From Oscillospiraceae bacterium (lineage in GTDB: Bacteria > Bacillota > Clostridia > Oscillospirales > Ruminococcaceae): DNA of 26,465 nucleotides. Below, in pieces: positions 15,403-24,329 of the stretch (position 1 is the first letter of the stretch; every line of letters begins with the position of its first letter). The position numbers and the translations under genes are program-made. The notes beneath the pieces are model-generated. The model was not told where the DNA came from. It searched no databases and worked only from the letters and a program-made list of their open reading frames with translations. The stretch is from positions 1 through 26,465 of the forward strand of contig JAAWBP010000155.1 of assembly GCA_022792755.1 (NCBI GenBank), written 5' to 3'.

Positions 15403-17454
15403 ATGGGCAGCGGTAATGATATTCTGGATATGTATATCTACGAAACCAATACGCTTCTTGAGCAGCTGGAGAGCATTGTTCTGGACGCGGAAAAGGAAAA
15501 TACATTCTCTCAATACAACGTCAATTAGATCTTCCGCATCATGCATACCATCAAGGGTTCTTCCGCGATGATGGAGTTCCAGTCGCTTGCGACAATCGCG
15601 CATCGGATCGAAGACCTCTTCTTCATCATTCGCGAAAACACCATGTCGGTCGTTTCGGACGAAAACCGTCCGGCGCTGTTCGACCTGGTGTTCCAGTCCA
15701 TCGACTATTTCCGCGGAGAGGTCGAAAGCATCGAGGCTGAGCAGCCCCTCTCAGGAGATATCGACAGCTTCTTGTCAAATATTAATAGCTTAATCGCTAA
15801 AATTAAAGGCGACCCCGACGGCGGCGAACCGGCCCCTGCCCCGCAGCAGGCTCCGGCAAAAGGGGGCGAGGCCGCAGCGGTGAACTCCGAACTGGCAGCC
15901 GACGTGTCGGGCGGAAACAAGGACTTCCCACATGAGCTTCTCGTCTATTTTGAAGAGGGCTGCGGGATGGAGAACCTCCGTTCCTTCATGCTGGTCACCG
16001 GTGTGCGCGACTTCTGCGCCGAATCCGACTTCATCTTCCTGCCCAACGACGTGGAGGGAAACCCGTCGTCCTCCGAAGCGGTGATTGAAAACGGCTTCCG
16101 GATGATGTTCCGCAACGCCGCAGACCGCGATGGCGCCGTTTCCGTCGTAAACTCTTCCGGTTCCATCAAATCGTACCAGGCCCGCGACCTCCAGTTCGAC
16201 GAGCCGGCCGCCGCCAACGCAAAACCGGAGGCGGCCGCTGCGCCTGCACCCGCCCAGAACGCACAGCATTCGAAAGAAAGCCTCATCAGCGTCAACCTCA
16301 GCAAGCTGGAACAGTTGACATCCGTGGTAAGCGAAATCGTAATCACCGAGTCGATGGTGACCGCTTCTCCCGACTTGAAAGGGCTCAACCTGGACGTCTT
16401 CAACAAGTCGGCGCGCCAGCTTCGGAAGCTGACCGACGAACTGCAGGATGTCGCCATGTCGCTCCGGATGGTGCCCGTTTCGGCCACCTTCCAGAAAATG
16501 AACCGCATTGTGCGGGACATGAGCAAAAAGCTTGGCAAGCGCGCGAAGCTCACCCTGGTCGGTGAAGGCACCGAGGTGGACAAAACAATCGTCGACAGCC
16601 TGGGTGACCCGATTATGCACATTGTCCGCAACTCGATGGACCATGGCTTAGAGGAGCGTGAAGAAGACCGCGTCGCCGCAGGGAAAGACCCCGTCGGGGA
16701 GATCATCCTCTCCGCAAGGGATACCGGAGGCGAGGTCATCATCGAAATCAAAGACGACGGCGCCGGCGTGAGTTACGACGCTGTATTGCAGAAGGCCATC
16801 AAAAAAGGGCTGGCCTCTCCCGATATGGACTACTCCAACAAGGAAATCCTCAACTTCCTGATGATGCCGGGCTTCTCCACAAATGTGGAGGTCACGGAGT
16901 TTTCCGGGCGCGGCGTGGGAATGGATGTCGTCAAGAGCACGATCGAGGATCTAGGTGGCACCGTTTCTCTGTCCAGCGAACCTGGGAAGGGAATGACGAC
17001 TACTTTGAAAATCCCCTTGACCATGGCGATCATGGACGGGATGGAGGTGTCGGTGGGCGACTCGGTTTTCACCATTCCGATCAACAACATCCGCCAAAGC
17101 TTCAAGGTGGCGGCGGGGGATATCATCCACGACTCCACCAGCGGCGAGATGATCAACTGCATCGGCAACTTCTATCCGGTCATCCGCACCAAGGAACTCT
17201 ACTCCCTGAGAAGCGGGATCGATGAGATCGAAGATGGGATCTTGCTTTGGTTGGAATCCGGCGACTACTCCTACTGCCTGTTCGTAGATGAACTCCTCGG
17301 GGAGCAGCAGGTCGTCGTCAAGCCGCTGCCAAGCTATGTCAACAGCTACAATATCAAACAATACGGCATCAACGGCTGCACGCTTCTAGGGGACGGCAGC
17401 ATCAGCATTATTTTGGATGTAGCCAACCTCTACCTCGCCGCGCATAACACCTAA
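15403..17454 (+). CDS. cheA: Chemotaxis histidine kinase CheA, interrupted by in-frame TAG at codon 42
   Basis: CheA autophosphorylates under receptor control and passes phosphate to CheY and CheB. The ATG at 15403 has AAGGCGGTG upstream. Reading through the TAG at 15526-15528 gives 683 sense codons, the usual length. The P1 domain opens at ILDMYIYETNTLLEQLE and carries HTIKGSS with His48, the position used in E. coli. P2 is about 175-265, P3 about 295-355. P4 has N box HIVRNSMDHGLE (about 406-417), DDGAGV (about 451-456) and FSGRGVGMDV (about 500-509). P5 is about 545-683. Without read-through, the first product is 41 residues. The next in-frame ATG (15541, the codon before His48) has no ribosome binding site and would lack helix A of P1. 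All else is intact. Confidence 0.93.
15526..15528 (+). other. In-frame amber (TAG) codon in cheA
   Basis: The local sequence reads Asn-Val-Asn-TAG-Ile-Phe-Arg-Ile-Met-His48. CheA proteins commonly have an acidic or small residue here before IFR (for example N-E-IFR); one base change from GAG to TAG would explain it. Both sides are in the same frame, so it is a stop and not a frameshift. Confidence 0.9.
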
Positions 17455-17477
17455 TTTTTAAGGAGGGAACCTATTTC

Positions 17478-17960
17478 ATGAACGAGGATATGCTCTTCGC
17501 AACTGAAAGCCAGCTGCGGGAATTGGATCCTGCGCAGGTTGAAGAGACGGTCGATGCGCAGAAATTTCTTATTCTCGTCACGGATGATCTGAAATTCGGC
17601 GTCGATGCCGAAGACGTGATCGAGATCATCACGAACCACACGATCACCTATCTTCCCATGCTGCCCGATTTCATCCGCGGCATTGTCAATCTGCGCGGCC
17701 AGATGATCCCGATTGTAGACATCCGCCTCCATCTGGGCAAGCCCGAAAAAGAGGACTGCCTGGTGATTGTGCTGAATATCGGCGGCGCCCAGATCGGCAT
17801 TCTCGTAGACTCCGTCGATCAGATGATCGACATCCCCAAAGCGGACATTCTCCCGATGCCGGCTCACAGCGTCCAAAAGCTGGTTTCTGGAATGTGTGCT
17901 CTTCCGGACGGTTCCGGTACTATGATGGTGCTCGACTGCGGGCAGCTGTTGCCGCAATGA
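17478..17960 (+). CDS. cheW: Chemotaxis coupling protein CheW
   Basis: CheW links chemoreceptors to CheA in the signalling array. The 160-residue protein has the CheW domain from about residue 27: FLILVTDDLKFGVDAEDVIE, then the signature LPDFIRGIVNLRGQMIPIVD (about 61-80) and IGILVDSVDQMIDI. AAGGAGGGAAC lies about 11 bases upstream of the ATG. Its stop overlaps the cheR start by 4 bases (ATGA), so translation is coupled. Length is normal. Confidence 0.95.
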   Translation: MNEDMLFATESQLRELDPAQVEETVDAQKFLILVTDDLKFGVDAEDVIEIITNHTITYLPMLPDFIRGIVNLRGQMIPIVDIRLHLGKPEKEDCLVIVLNIGGAQIGILVDSVDQMIDIPKADILPMPAHSVQKLVSGMCALPDGSGTMMVLDCGQLLPQ

Positions 17961-18796
17961 CGAATCAAACACCGGACGCGGGACAGCGTTTTTCACCCAT
18001 GACGATTTCGGACGCAGATTTTACAAGGTTGGTCAACTTTGTCCACTCCAACTACGGCATCGATCTCAGCCAGAAGCGCCAGCTGATCACCGGGCGCCTG
18101 TCGGTTGCGATCAAGCAAAAAGGATACACCAGCTTTTCCAGCTTTGTCGACCATCTGTTAAAGGTCAACGACGAAACCGAGGTCACCCTCTTGCTGGATA
18201 AGCTGACCACCAACTACACGTTTTTCATGCGGGAACAGGATCACCTGGAATACTTCCGGAAAAATATCATCCCGGAGATTGTGCGGCGCCATCAGGGGGA
18301 CAAAACCCTCGCCATCTGGAGCGCGGGCTGTTCCACCGGCGAAGAACCTTACAATATTTCGATGTACCTGTTCGACTATCTGGGCGGGCAGGCCAGCCAG
18401 TGGGATACACGGATCCTTGCCACCGACATTTCCTCGAGGGCGCTCACCGCTGCGCGCAAGGGGATCTATGACCTGCCGGACACCATCCCGACGGCCTGGA
18501 AGCAGAAATATTTCGTACCGGACGGAAGCGGGCATTTTGCGGTGACGCCGCAGGTCAAAAACAACGTAATTTTCCAGCCGTTCAACCTGATGAGCCCCAT
18601 CCGCTTTAAGCGCAAATTCGACGTCATTTTCTGCCGCAACGTTATGATCTATTTCGACCAGCCCACCAAGGATGCGCTCGTCCAGCGTTTTTACGATGCG
18701 ACCGTTCCCGGCGGCTATCTGCTGATCAGTTATTCGGAGAATCTAAGCCAGAACACGTCTTATCGCAGACTGGCTCCGGCAACCTTCCAAAAATAA
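17957..18796 (+). CDS. cheR: Chemotaxis methyltransferase CheR
   Basis: CheR methylates glutamates of chemoreceptors with S-adenosylmethionine for adaptation. The start at the ATG overlapping the cheW stop is preferred; an ATG at 17999 is possible. The 279-residue protein has an N-terminal helical domain (about 15-85), the TTNYTFFMREQDHLEYF segment (about 84-100) and the SAM-binding motif WSAGCSTGEEPYNISM (121-136). The late region FDVIFCRNVMIYFD is typical of CheR. It carries no TPR repeats. Cooperation with CheB next to it is expected. Confidence 0.95.
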   Translation: MTNQTPDAGQRFSPMTISDADFTRLVNFVHSNYGIDLSQKRQLITGRLSVAIKQKGYTSFSSFVDHLLKVNDETEVTLLLDKLTTNYTFFMREQDHLEYFRKNIIPEIVRRHQGDKTLAIWSAGCSTGEEPYNISMYLFDYLGGQASQWDTRILATDISSRALTAARKGIYDLPDTIPTAWKQKYFVPDGSGHFAVTPQVKNNVIFQPFNLMSPIRFKRKFDVIFCRNVMIYFDQPTKDALVQRFYDATVPGGYLLISYSENLSQNTSYRRLAPATFQK

Positions 18797-18823
18797 ATAT
18801 ACATAATTTAAGTAGGGGTGTTT

Positions 18824-19876
18824 ATGTCGACTGATAAAAAGATTCGTGTCATGGTCGTAGATGATTCCATCGTCGCACGGAGCCTGATTATTAAGGGCCT
18901 CTCCGCCCACCCACAGATCGAAATCGTAGGTTATGCCATCAACACGATGGATGCCCAGAACAAATACGCGGCCCTCAATCCGGACGTGATGACCATGGAC
19001 GTGGAAATGCCCGGCATGAACGGCATCGACTTTTTAAAGCAGTTTCTGCCGGATCATCCCGTTCCTGTTATTTTGGTTTCCACCCTGAATCTGAGGGTAT
19101 TCGATGCATTGAGCGCGGGCGCCGTGGATTTTGTACGCAAACCCGAACCGCATCAGCAGGAGCAGTTCATCAAAACCCTGACCCAGAAAGTCCTGGTCGC
19201 CGCAACCGCAAAGGTTCGCGTCCAAAAGCCAGCTGCTGCACCGGCGACCCCTGCCTCCGCTGCAGAGAAGGTCGCTTCCGTTCTGGGCCTGAATTCAGCG
19301 CCGAACCATGTCATCATCGGGCTCGGCGCCTCGACCGGAGGAACGGAGGCCACCTTAGAGGTAATGAAGCGCCTGCCCGAAGATATCCCAGGGATGGTTA
19401 TCGTCCAGCACATGCCGGTGGGCTTCACTAAAATGTACGCAGAACGCTTAAACCGCCTTTGCCGCATGGAAGTCCGGGAGGCGAAGAGCGGCGATGAGAT
19501 CCGTCGCGGCCTCGCTTTGATCGCACCGGCGGACTATCAGGCCAGGGTCACCCGGATCGGCGATAAATACACGCTGGCTTGTACTCCTGGGGAAAAGGTC
19601 AGCGGCCACCGCCCTTCGGTAGACGTCCTTTTCCGTTCCATGGCGGACAACGTGCAGTGTAAAATGGTCGGCATCATCCTCACCGGAATGGGGCAGGACG
19701 GGGCCGATGGGCTGCTTTCTATGCGCAGGCGGGGCGCTTATACCATCGGCCAGGATGAGGAATCCTCGGTTGTTTATGGAATGCCGGGAGTCGCTTATAA
19801 AATCGGCGCAGTGGTTACGCAGACTTCATGTGAAAATATTTCGAATGTCCTGCTGCGGCATTTGAAAACACTTTAA
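18824..19876 (+). CDS. cheB: Chemotaxis methylesterase/deamidase CheB
   Basis: CheB removes methyl groups from receptors and can deamidate glutamines, under control of CheA phosphorylation. The ATG at 18824 follows AGGGGTG; a GTG six bases earlier is out of place relative to it. The 350-residue protein has a receiver domain (about 7-125) with Asp13/Asp14, phospho-acceptor Asp59 and Lys106, a linker, and an esterase domain (about 160-350). The catalytic triad is visible: Ser170 in GASTGG, His196 in VIVQHMPVGF, and Asp292 in GMGQDGADG. It is the last gene before a strong terminator. Confidence 0.96.
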   Translation: MSTDKKIRVMVVDDSIVARSLIIKGLSAHPQIEIVGYAINTMDAQNKYAALNPDVMTMDVEMPGMNGIDFLKQFLPDHPVPVILVSTLNLRVFDALSAGAVDFVRKPEPHQQEQFIKTLTQKVLVAATAKVRVQKPAAAPATPASAAEKVASVLGLNSAPNHVIIGLGASTGGTEATLEVMKRLPEDIPGMVIVQHMPVGFTKMYAERLNRLCRMEVREAKSGDEIRRGLALIAPADYQARVTRIGDKYTLACTPGEKVSGHRPSVDVLFRSMADNVQCKMVGIILTGMGQDGADGLLSMRRRGAYTIGQDEESSVVYGMPGVAYKIGAVVTQTSCENISNVLLRHLKTL

Positions 19877-19948
19877 GGTTTTAATCCACGTTTCAAAGTC
19901 GAAGATCATTCGGCAGAGTGAAGCCGAAAATAATTGTAAAATCATCCG

Positions 19949-19980
19949 GGCTGGGCGGGAAAGAAATTTTCCGCCCAGCC
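19949..19980 (+). terminator. Intrinsic terminator of the cheAWRB operon
   Basis: A 14-bp stem (GGCTGGGCGGGAAA with its complement, one G-T pair) has a GAAA loop and is followed by TTATTTTA. It lies 72 bases after cheB. A weaker hairpin (TTCGGC/GCCGAA, 19909-19928) precedes it. The T-rich tail runs into the -35 area of the next promoter. Confidence 0.9.
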
Positions 19981-20007
19981 TTATTTTACCGCCTGTATTG
20001 CCGATAT
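19981..20007 (+). promoter_or_regulatory. Probable sigma-D promoter of the flgM operon
   Basis: GCCGATAT (20000-20007) matches seven of eight bases of the sigma-28 -10 element and equals the cheA one. The -35 region (TTATTTTA at 19981-19988) is A/T-rich but a poor match to TAAA. It directly abuts the che terminator. Transcription would start near 20014. Confidence 0.6.
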
Positions 20008-20244
20008 TTATATTGAAATTTTAGTGTGCTGCACACCCGTCGAACCGTGCTGGTCCCTTGTTTCAAAACGGGAACCGGCACAGGAAAACGAAGCGGCGGC
20101 TATGCCCCGGCCGTACGGCTCCAGCGGATGAGTTTTCTCTGCTTCAAGGCCCTGCGGAAACTATGAAGAAAGGAACGATACCGGGCATAAAAAGTTATTT
20201 TTGCGTGGCTTTTTGTGCGATATCTGTATCGCGTGGCGATTGTC
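20008..20244 (+). other. Long structured leader of flgM
   Basis: About 230 bases separate the predicted transcription start from the flgM ATG. An 11-bp hairpin with one bulged base forms at 20047-20081 (GTGCTGGT-CCC with GGG-A-ACCGGCAC). GCCGTACGGC (20110-20119) is a perfect palindrome. GAAGC (20090-20094) could pair with GCTTC (20141-20145) around it. No protein-coding ORF here has a ribosome binding site. I could not assign it to a known riboswitch class. Confidence 0.55.
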
Positions 20245-20547
20245 ATGAAAATTGTACCTAACTTAGGTTCGGTTCCGTCTGTCGGAGCCTCAAAAACCTA
20301 TTCGAATATTGAGCGTGGAAACCGCGCCGGCACTGCTCACGGCGTCAATTACGATTCCATCAGTGTCTCTTCCTCCAATAAGGAAAACCGTTTTATGGAT
20401 TTGGTCAGCCGTCTGTCTCAGGAGGTGCGAACTGCGACGACAACCAGTGACATCCGCGCCCTGCACGAAGAGGTAGCGGCCGACAGGTACCTGCCGGATC
20501 CCGCCAGGATTGCCGCCAGTATGCTGTTTCTCAGGGAGGATGTATAG
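20245..20547 (+). CDS. flgM: Anti-sigma-28 factor FlgM
   Basis: FlgM holds sigma-D (sigma-28) inactive until the hook is complete and it is exported. I start at the ATG at 20245 (MKIVPNLGSV), giving 100 residues; upstream GTG codons at 20215 and 20233 extend the frame but none has a clear ribosome binding site. The N-terminus is polar and likely disordered. The sigma-binding C-terminal half contains ENRFMDLVSRLSQEVRTA and the family ending YLPDPARIAASML. It ends in TAG, abutting flgN directly. Confidence 0.88.
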   Translation: MKIVPNLGSVPSVGASKTYSNIERGNRAGTAHGVNYDSISVSSSNKENRFMDLVSRLSQEVRTATTTSDIRALHEEVAADRYLPDPARIAASMLFLREDV

Positions 20548-21009
20548 ATGGTAGCCGTCCTTGAGCTCTTCGACAAGATAACCGATATCCTGACACAGCT
20601 CGCCGAACTGGAACGGGATAAGGCCGCAGCCGTCCGAAAGGATGATTTAACCGCCCTTGACAAAAGCTTGAAACAGGAACAGGTTTTGGCGCTGAGTATC
20701 CGCGGCCTGGAACAGAAGCGGACTGATCTTCTGTCGCAATTCGGCCTTCTCGAACTTCCGTTGTCGGATCTCCCGGGAAAGTTTCCGGCAGACCAGCGGA
20801 TGGAGGCAAAAAAGACGGTGGATCGGCTGCGGGATGCATATCAGATTTACCGTCACGCCGCAGAGGTGGCACGGGATACGCTGGAGTGCAATCTCCATGA
20901 AATTGAGAAAATTCTTGCTAACGCCGGCGTCGATCCAAAAAATGGGCCGGGCTACGGCTCGCCGGATATTGAGCCTCCCGCAACGATGAAAACGGATTTT
21001 CACGCATGA
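20548..21009 (+). CDS. flgN: Flagellar export chaperone FlgN
   Basis: FlgN is the cytoplasmic chaperone for the hook-filament junction proteins FlgK and FlgL. The 153-residue protein is mostly helical, with coiled-coil-like segments (about 5-60 and 85-130) and the LEQKRTDLLSQFGL region typical of the FlgN family. The ATG comes immediately after the flgM stop; AGGGAGG inside flgM is the ribosome binding site. Its two clients are the next genes. Family identity is supported by position more than by strong motifs. Confidence 0.87.
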   Translation: MVAVLELFDKITDILTQLAELERDKAAAVRKDDLTALDKSLKQEQVLALSIRGLEQKRTDLLSQFGLLELPLSDLPGKFPADQRMEAKKTVDRLRDAYQIYRHAAEVARDTLECNLHEIEKILANAGVDPKNGPGYGSPDIEPPATMKTDFHA

Positions 21010-21026
21010 TATAAAGGAGTCTGAGC

Positions 21027-23126
21027 ATGAGCACAATTAGCAGTTTTGGTTCGTTTACGACAGCCCTGCTGGGGGTTTACGCCGCCCAGCACGGTTTGAA
21101 TGTTACAGGAAACAACATTTCCAATATCAACACCCCGGGTTACACCAGACAGACGCTGGATCAGGTCAGCCTCCACATGAGTGGATCCGAACGGTATGAG
21201 CAGCGGTACAACATAAAGATTGGAAACGGCGCCTTGGTCACTGGTGTTTCGCAAATCCGCGACCCTTATCTCGACATCCGGTACCGCTCCGAGACGGCAA
21301 GCGTCGGCGCGATGGACACCAAACTCGACGGCTTAAACGCCATCGCTAAAATATTGGACGAAATCGGCGCCGGAGACGATGAGCACGGCATCATCGGCGC
21401 GCAGTTCAGCGAGCTGTTAAAGACGTTGCAGAATCTCTCCGACCAGACCAATCAGGAAGAATACGACAGCCAGGTTCGTTCTGCCGCCTCTGCCTTGGTC
21501 TCCCTGTTCAACTCCGCTTCAAAGGAATTGCAGGAAGTGTACAACAACACCGTTACCAGCTTCAAGCAGGATCTGAAAACGGTCAATGAAACGCTGTACA
21601 GCATTCGGGAATTGAACGCGTCGATCCGCAAAAGCGAGATGCACGGAGACCGTGCGTTGGAGCTCCGCGACGAGCGGAACCGCTTGATCGACAAGCTTTC
21701 CGAGTATATGAAGATCGACGTCACCTACGGGGAAGAGGACATCGGCACGGGGATGACGGTCGAAAAGCTGACCATCCGGCTGGCAAATTCCAACCCAGAC
21801 GTAAACGTAAACTCCGACACGTCATTACTGGTAGACGGCATCTACGCCACCCAGATCGAAATGCCCGACACCCTGTCGCGGCCCAACCCCGACTACGATC
21901 CCACCGACCCGACCTCGCAGGAGTATCTGTCGGTCAAAAACGACAACTTTACCCTCTGTCTGACCAAGCTGATCGATGCCAAAGGCTATCCTTGGGAGGA
22001 AATCAGCAAACCGAAACTCACCCAGATGACGCTGGCTGAGTTCAATCAGGCAAAACTGGATTTGCAGAACGATCCCAACTTCGACGGGGTCGACACGATC
22101 GACGATGGCAACGGCAACCGCGTCAGCTATAACTTTACAACGAAAAACATCCTCGATCCTGCGGGAAATGTGATCGAGACCAGATATTATGTCTCCACAA
22201 CTGCTTCAAAGTACAGCCAGCCTGTGGAGCTGGACGATAACGACCTCTACGGTTCCCTGCAGTCCAGCCGGGAACTGCTGACTGAATCCGGCGAGTTCGC
22301 TTCGGCGGATTATATCAAAAACGTAGACGAAAATGCCGCTTCCAAGCGCGGTATTCCCTACTACCAGCGCTCTTTGGACCTTCTCGCCAACAAGATTGCC
22401 ACCGTCTTCAACGAAGCAAACAACGGCTTTATGGTAAACAAAGACGGCTACTACATTGACGGTAACGACAAGGTGATCGAGTTGGACGGCGTTCCTGTGA
22501 GCAAGCATGTCTCCCTGACCGATGCGCAGAAAGCCGAGCTCGAAAACCTGGGCTATGATTCCCTGAGCAAATACCTCGAAGACCAGGGCGGCATCCGACC
22601 GGAAGGTGCGGGCAACCTGTTCAGCAACCACGGTTCTTCCAACGATGCCGACGGCATCAATGCATCGAACATTTCGATTTCGATCGGCTGGTACAACGAA
22701 AATGTGAAGATTGTCGCTTCCTATGTAAATCCCTCCGAACTCGATGAGATCGGCAGCACCGCAAACGAAAACATCATCCACCTGCGCAATATCATGGAGG
22801 CCGGGTTCGATTATATTCCCAGCGACATTCTGGACGGCGCAAGCGACGTCCCGCTCTTTACGGGTAGCTTCTCCGCTATGATGAACAACATCGAAAGCGT
22901 TTTGGGCAACGACCAGCGCAGCACCACCGTCATGCTGAACACTTATTATGCTTCCGCCGTCGATCTGGACACCAGCCGCGATTCGGTCTCCGGTGTCGAT
23001 CTCAACGACGAAGCAGTCAATTTGATTCAATTTCAAAAGGCCTACACCGCCGCCTGCCGTCTGATGACGACCCTGGACGAAGCTTTGGAACGGCTCATCA
23101 GCAATACCGGCATCGTAGGAAGATAA
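21027..23126 (+). CDS. flgK: Hook-filament junction protein FlgK (HAP1)
   Basis: FlgK forms the first of two junction zones between hook and filament. The 699-residue protein opens with the rod/hook/HAP motif (GLNVTGNNISNINTPGYTRQ at about 24-43) and ends with DLNDEAVNLIQFQKAYTAAC and a terminal coiled-coil helix. The middle (about 240-590) is a large, Asp-rich variable domain, so it is longer than many FlgK proteins (B. subtilis about 507). AAAGGAG lies nine bases upstream of the ATG. It is followed by flgL after 14 bases. Confidence 0.95.
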   Translation: MSTISSFGSFTTALLGVYAAQHGLNVTGNNISNINTPGYTRQTLDQVSLHMSGSERYEQRYNIKIGNGALVTGVSQIRDPYLDIRYRSETASVGAMDTKLDGLNAIAKILDEIGAGDDEHGIIGAQFSELLKTLQNLSDQTNQEEYDSQVRSAASALVSLFNSASKELQEVYNNTVTSFKQDLKTVNETLYSIRELNASIRKSEMHGDRALELRDERNRLIDKLSEYMKIDVTYGEEDIGTGMTVEKLTIRLANSNPDVNVNSDTSLLVDGIYATQIEMPDTLSRPNPDYDPTDPTSQEYLSVKNDNFTLCLTKLIDAKGYPWEEISKPKLTQMTLAEFNQAKLDLQNDPNFDGVDTIDDGNGNRVSYNFTTKNILDPAGNVIETRYYVSTTASKYSQPVELDDNDLYGSLQSSRELLTESGEFASADYIKNVDENAASKRGIPYYQRSLDLLANKIATVFNEANNGFMVNKDGYYIDGNDKVIELDGVPVSKHVSLTDAQKAELENLGYDSLSKYLEDQGGIRPEGAGNLFSNHGSSNDADGINASNISISIGWYNENVKIVASYVNPSELDEIGSTANENIIHLRNIMEAGFDYIPSDILDGASDVPLFTGSFSAMMNNIESVLGNDQRSTTVMLNTYYASAVDLDTSRDSVSGVDLNDEAVNLIQFQKAYTAACRLMTTLDEALERLISNTGIVGR

Positions 23127-23140
23127 GGAGGTTTCTTTAG

Positions 23141-24271
23141 ATGATTCGTGCAACGACCGGCGGCGTCCTCAGAGGCTATAAAACCGGCTTGATGAGTTCT
23201 TTTATCAGGCTCAACAGCGCGCGGGATACCGTTTTGACACAGCGCAAATTCAATTCCTACGCAGAAGACCCTGCCGCTGCTGCGCAGAGCTATCAGCTGC
23301 ACCGCGCCTTCCAGCGGACGGATTCACAGATCACCATCAGCAATTCCACCATCCGCAAGTTTTCTACGGCTTATACCGCGGTCAACAGCGTGGTGGACAT
23401 GGTGGACAACGAGCAGACGAGTTCCTCTTGGTATGCGGTTCTTCGTGCCGCAAACCAACCCACCGGTTCCGGGCGGACTGCGCTTGGAGTAGAGCTCAAA
23501 GAGCTTGCAGAAAGCATCGTCCAAACAATGAACAACCAGTATGGAAACACCTTTTCCTTTGCCGGCGCGGATGGTTTGAATGTCCCGTTTACCTGGGAGG
23601 GCGAAGGGGAGGACCGGAAGCTCTGTTACCGCGGCATCCCTGTAGATGTCAAAATTCCGGAGGAGCGTTATGACGATCCTCTCGATCCCACCAAGGTCAC
23701 CAATGCGGACGAAATTGCCAAAGCGAAGGAACAGCTGCAAAAGCTCGATTACCTCAAAAACGAGTCCCGTTACGTGGATATCGGCCTAGGTTTGAAAGAA
23801 GACAGCAACGGCAAGCTGATCGAATCCAGCGCCTTCAATGATTCCTTGTCGGGGATTGATATTTTGGGGTATGGCACGGATGAAGACGGCGACCCGAAGA
23901 ATATCGCCTCCATCATTTACCGGATGGGCGTCCTTCTTACCAACTGCGATGAAGCCACAGGCGCATGGAAGGGTGGCGAGCACGGAGAAGAGTGTGCAGA
24001 GTTCCAGCGGCTCGCCGAAAAATTCAGCGATTCGGCAGCGGAGGTCAAAAAATCTCATGTCGAGCTCTCCACAAAAGTCGCTTTTCTGGAGAACAACCAC
24101 AAACAGCTGATTACAACGGCTGACACCATCAACGAACAGCTCTACGACATCGAGCGATGCGACCTCGCCGAGGCAATTACGTCGTATTCATGGGCGCAGT
24201 ATTGCTACAATGCGGCTCTAAAAATGGGGAACAGCATCCTGTCCGGGAGCTTGATGGATTATCTGAACTAG
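23141..24271 (+). CDS. flgL: Hook-filament junction protein FlgL (HAP3)
   Basis: FlgL forms the second junction zone and seeds the flagellin filament. The 376-residue protein has a flagellin-like N-terminal helical region (MIRATTGGVLRGYKTGLMSS, with an RKFNSYAEDPAAAAQ segment at about 38-52) and a C-terminal helical region (DLAEAITSYSWAQYCYNAAL, at about 340-360). The middle carries an inserted domain (about 130-270), which accounts for its size above the usual 300. AAGGAGG lies upstream. It ends in TAG. Confidence 0.94.
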   Translation: MIRATTGGVLRGYKTGLMSSFIRLNSARDTVLTQRKFNSYAEDPAAAAQSYQLHRAFQRTDSQITISNSTIRKFSTAYTAVNSVVDMVDNEQTSSSWYAVLRAANQPTGSGRTALGVELKELAESIVQTMNNQYGNTFSFAGADGLNVPFTWEGEGEDRKLCYRGIPVDVKIPEERYDDPLDPTKVTNADEIAKAKEQLQKLDYLKNESRYVDIGLGLKEDSNGKLIESSAFNDSLSGIDILGYGTDEDGDPKNIASIIYRMGVLLTNCDEATGAWKGGEHGEECAEFQRLAEKFSDSAAEVKKSHVELSTKVAFLENNHKQLITTADTINEQLYDIERCDLAEAITSYSWAQYCYNAALKMGNSILSGSLMDYLN

Positions 24272-24329
24272 GGGATCAAATATTTGACATTACTATATCA
24301 TTTGGATTGGAAAGGAGTCCGTAATCCTT

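Noticed and set aside
15526..15528. General reassignment of TAG to an amino acid
   Set aside because: TAG ends fliE, flgC, flgM and flgL cleanly in this window, each at the expected family length, so TAG is a normal stop here. Only local read-through remains open.
20154..20196. Possible class II c-di-GMP riboswitch before flgM
   Set aside because: GCGGAAAC followed by ATGAAGAAAGG and GGGCA recalls the class II pattern, but the conserved UUUAAA and the 3' CAACCGACC pairing are missing. A covariance search (RF01786) would settle it.
20058..20261. 67-codon ORF in the flgM leader
   Set aside because: It begins at TTG with no ribosome binding site, has no recognisable features and overlaps the flgM start and the leader hairpins.
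22206..23153. Long antisense ORF (315 codons) opposite flgK
   Set aside because: It is a shadow of flgK in GC-biased sequence, with no ribosome binding site or family features. The same applies to the long ORFs opposite cheA (15790-16751), fliG (8829-9677) and fliH (7931-8500).
24284..24289. Perfect TTGACA upstream of the DUF6470 gene
   Set aside because: The sequence 17 bases downstream is TTGGAA, not a -10 element, so I do not call a promoter.
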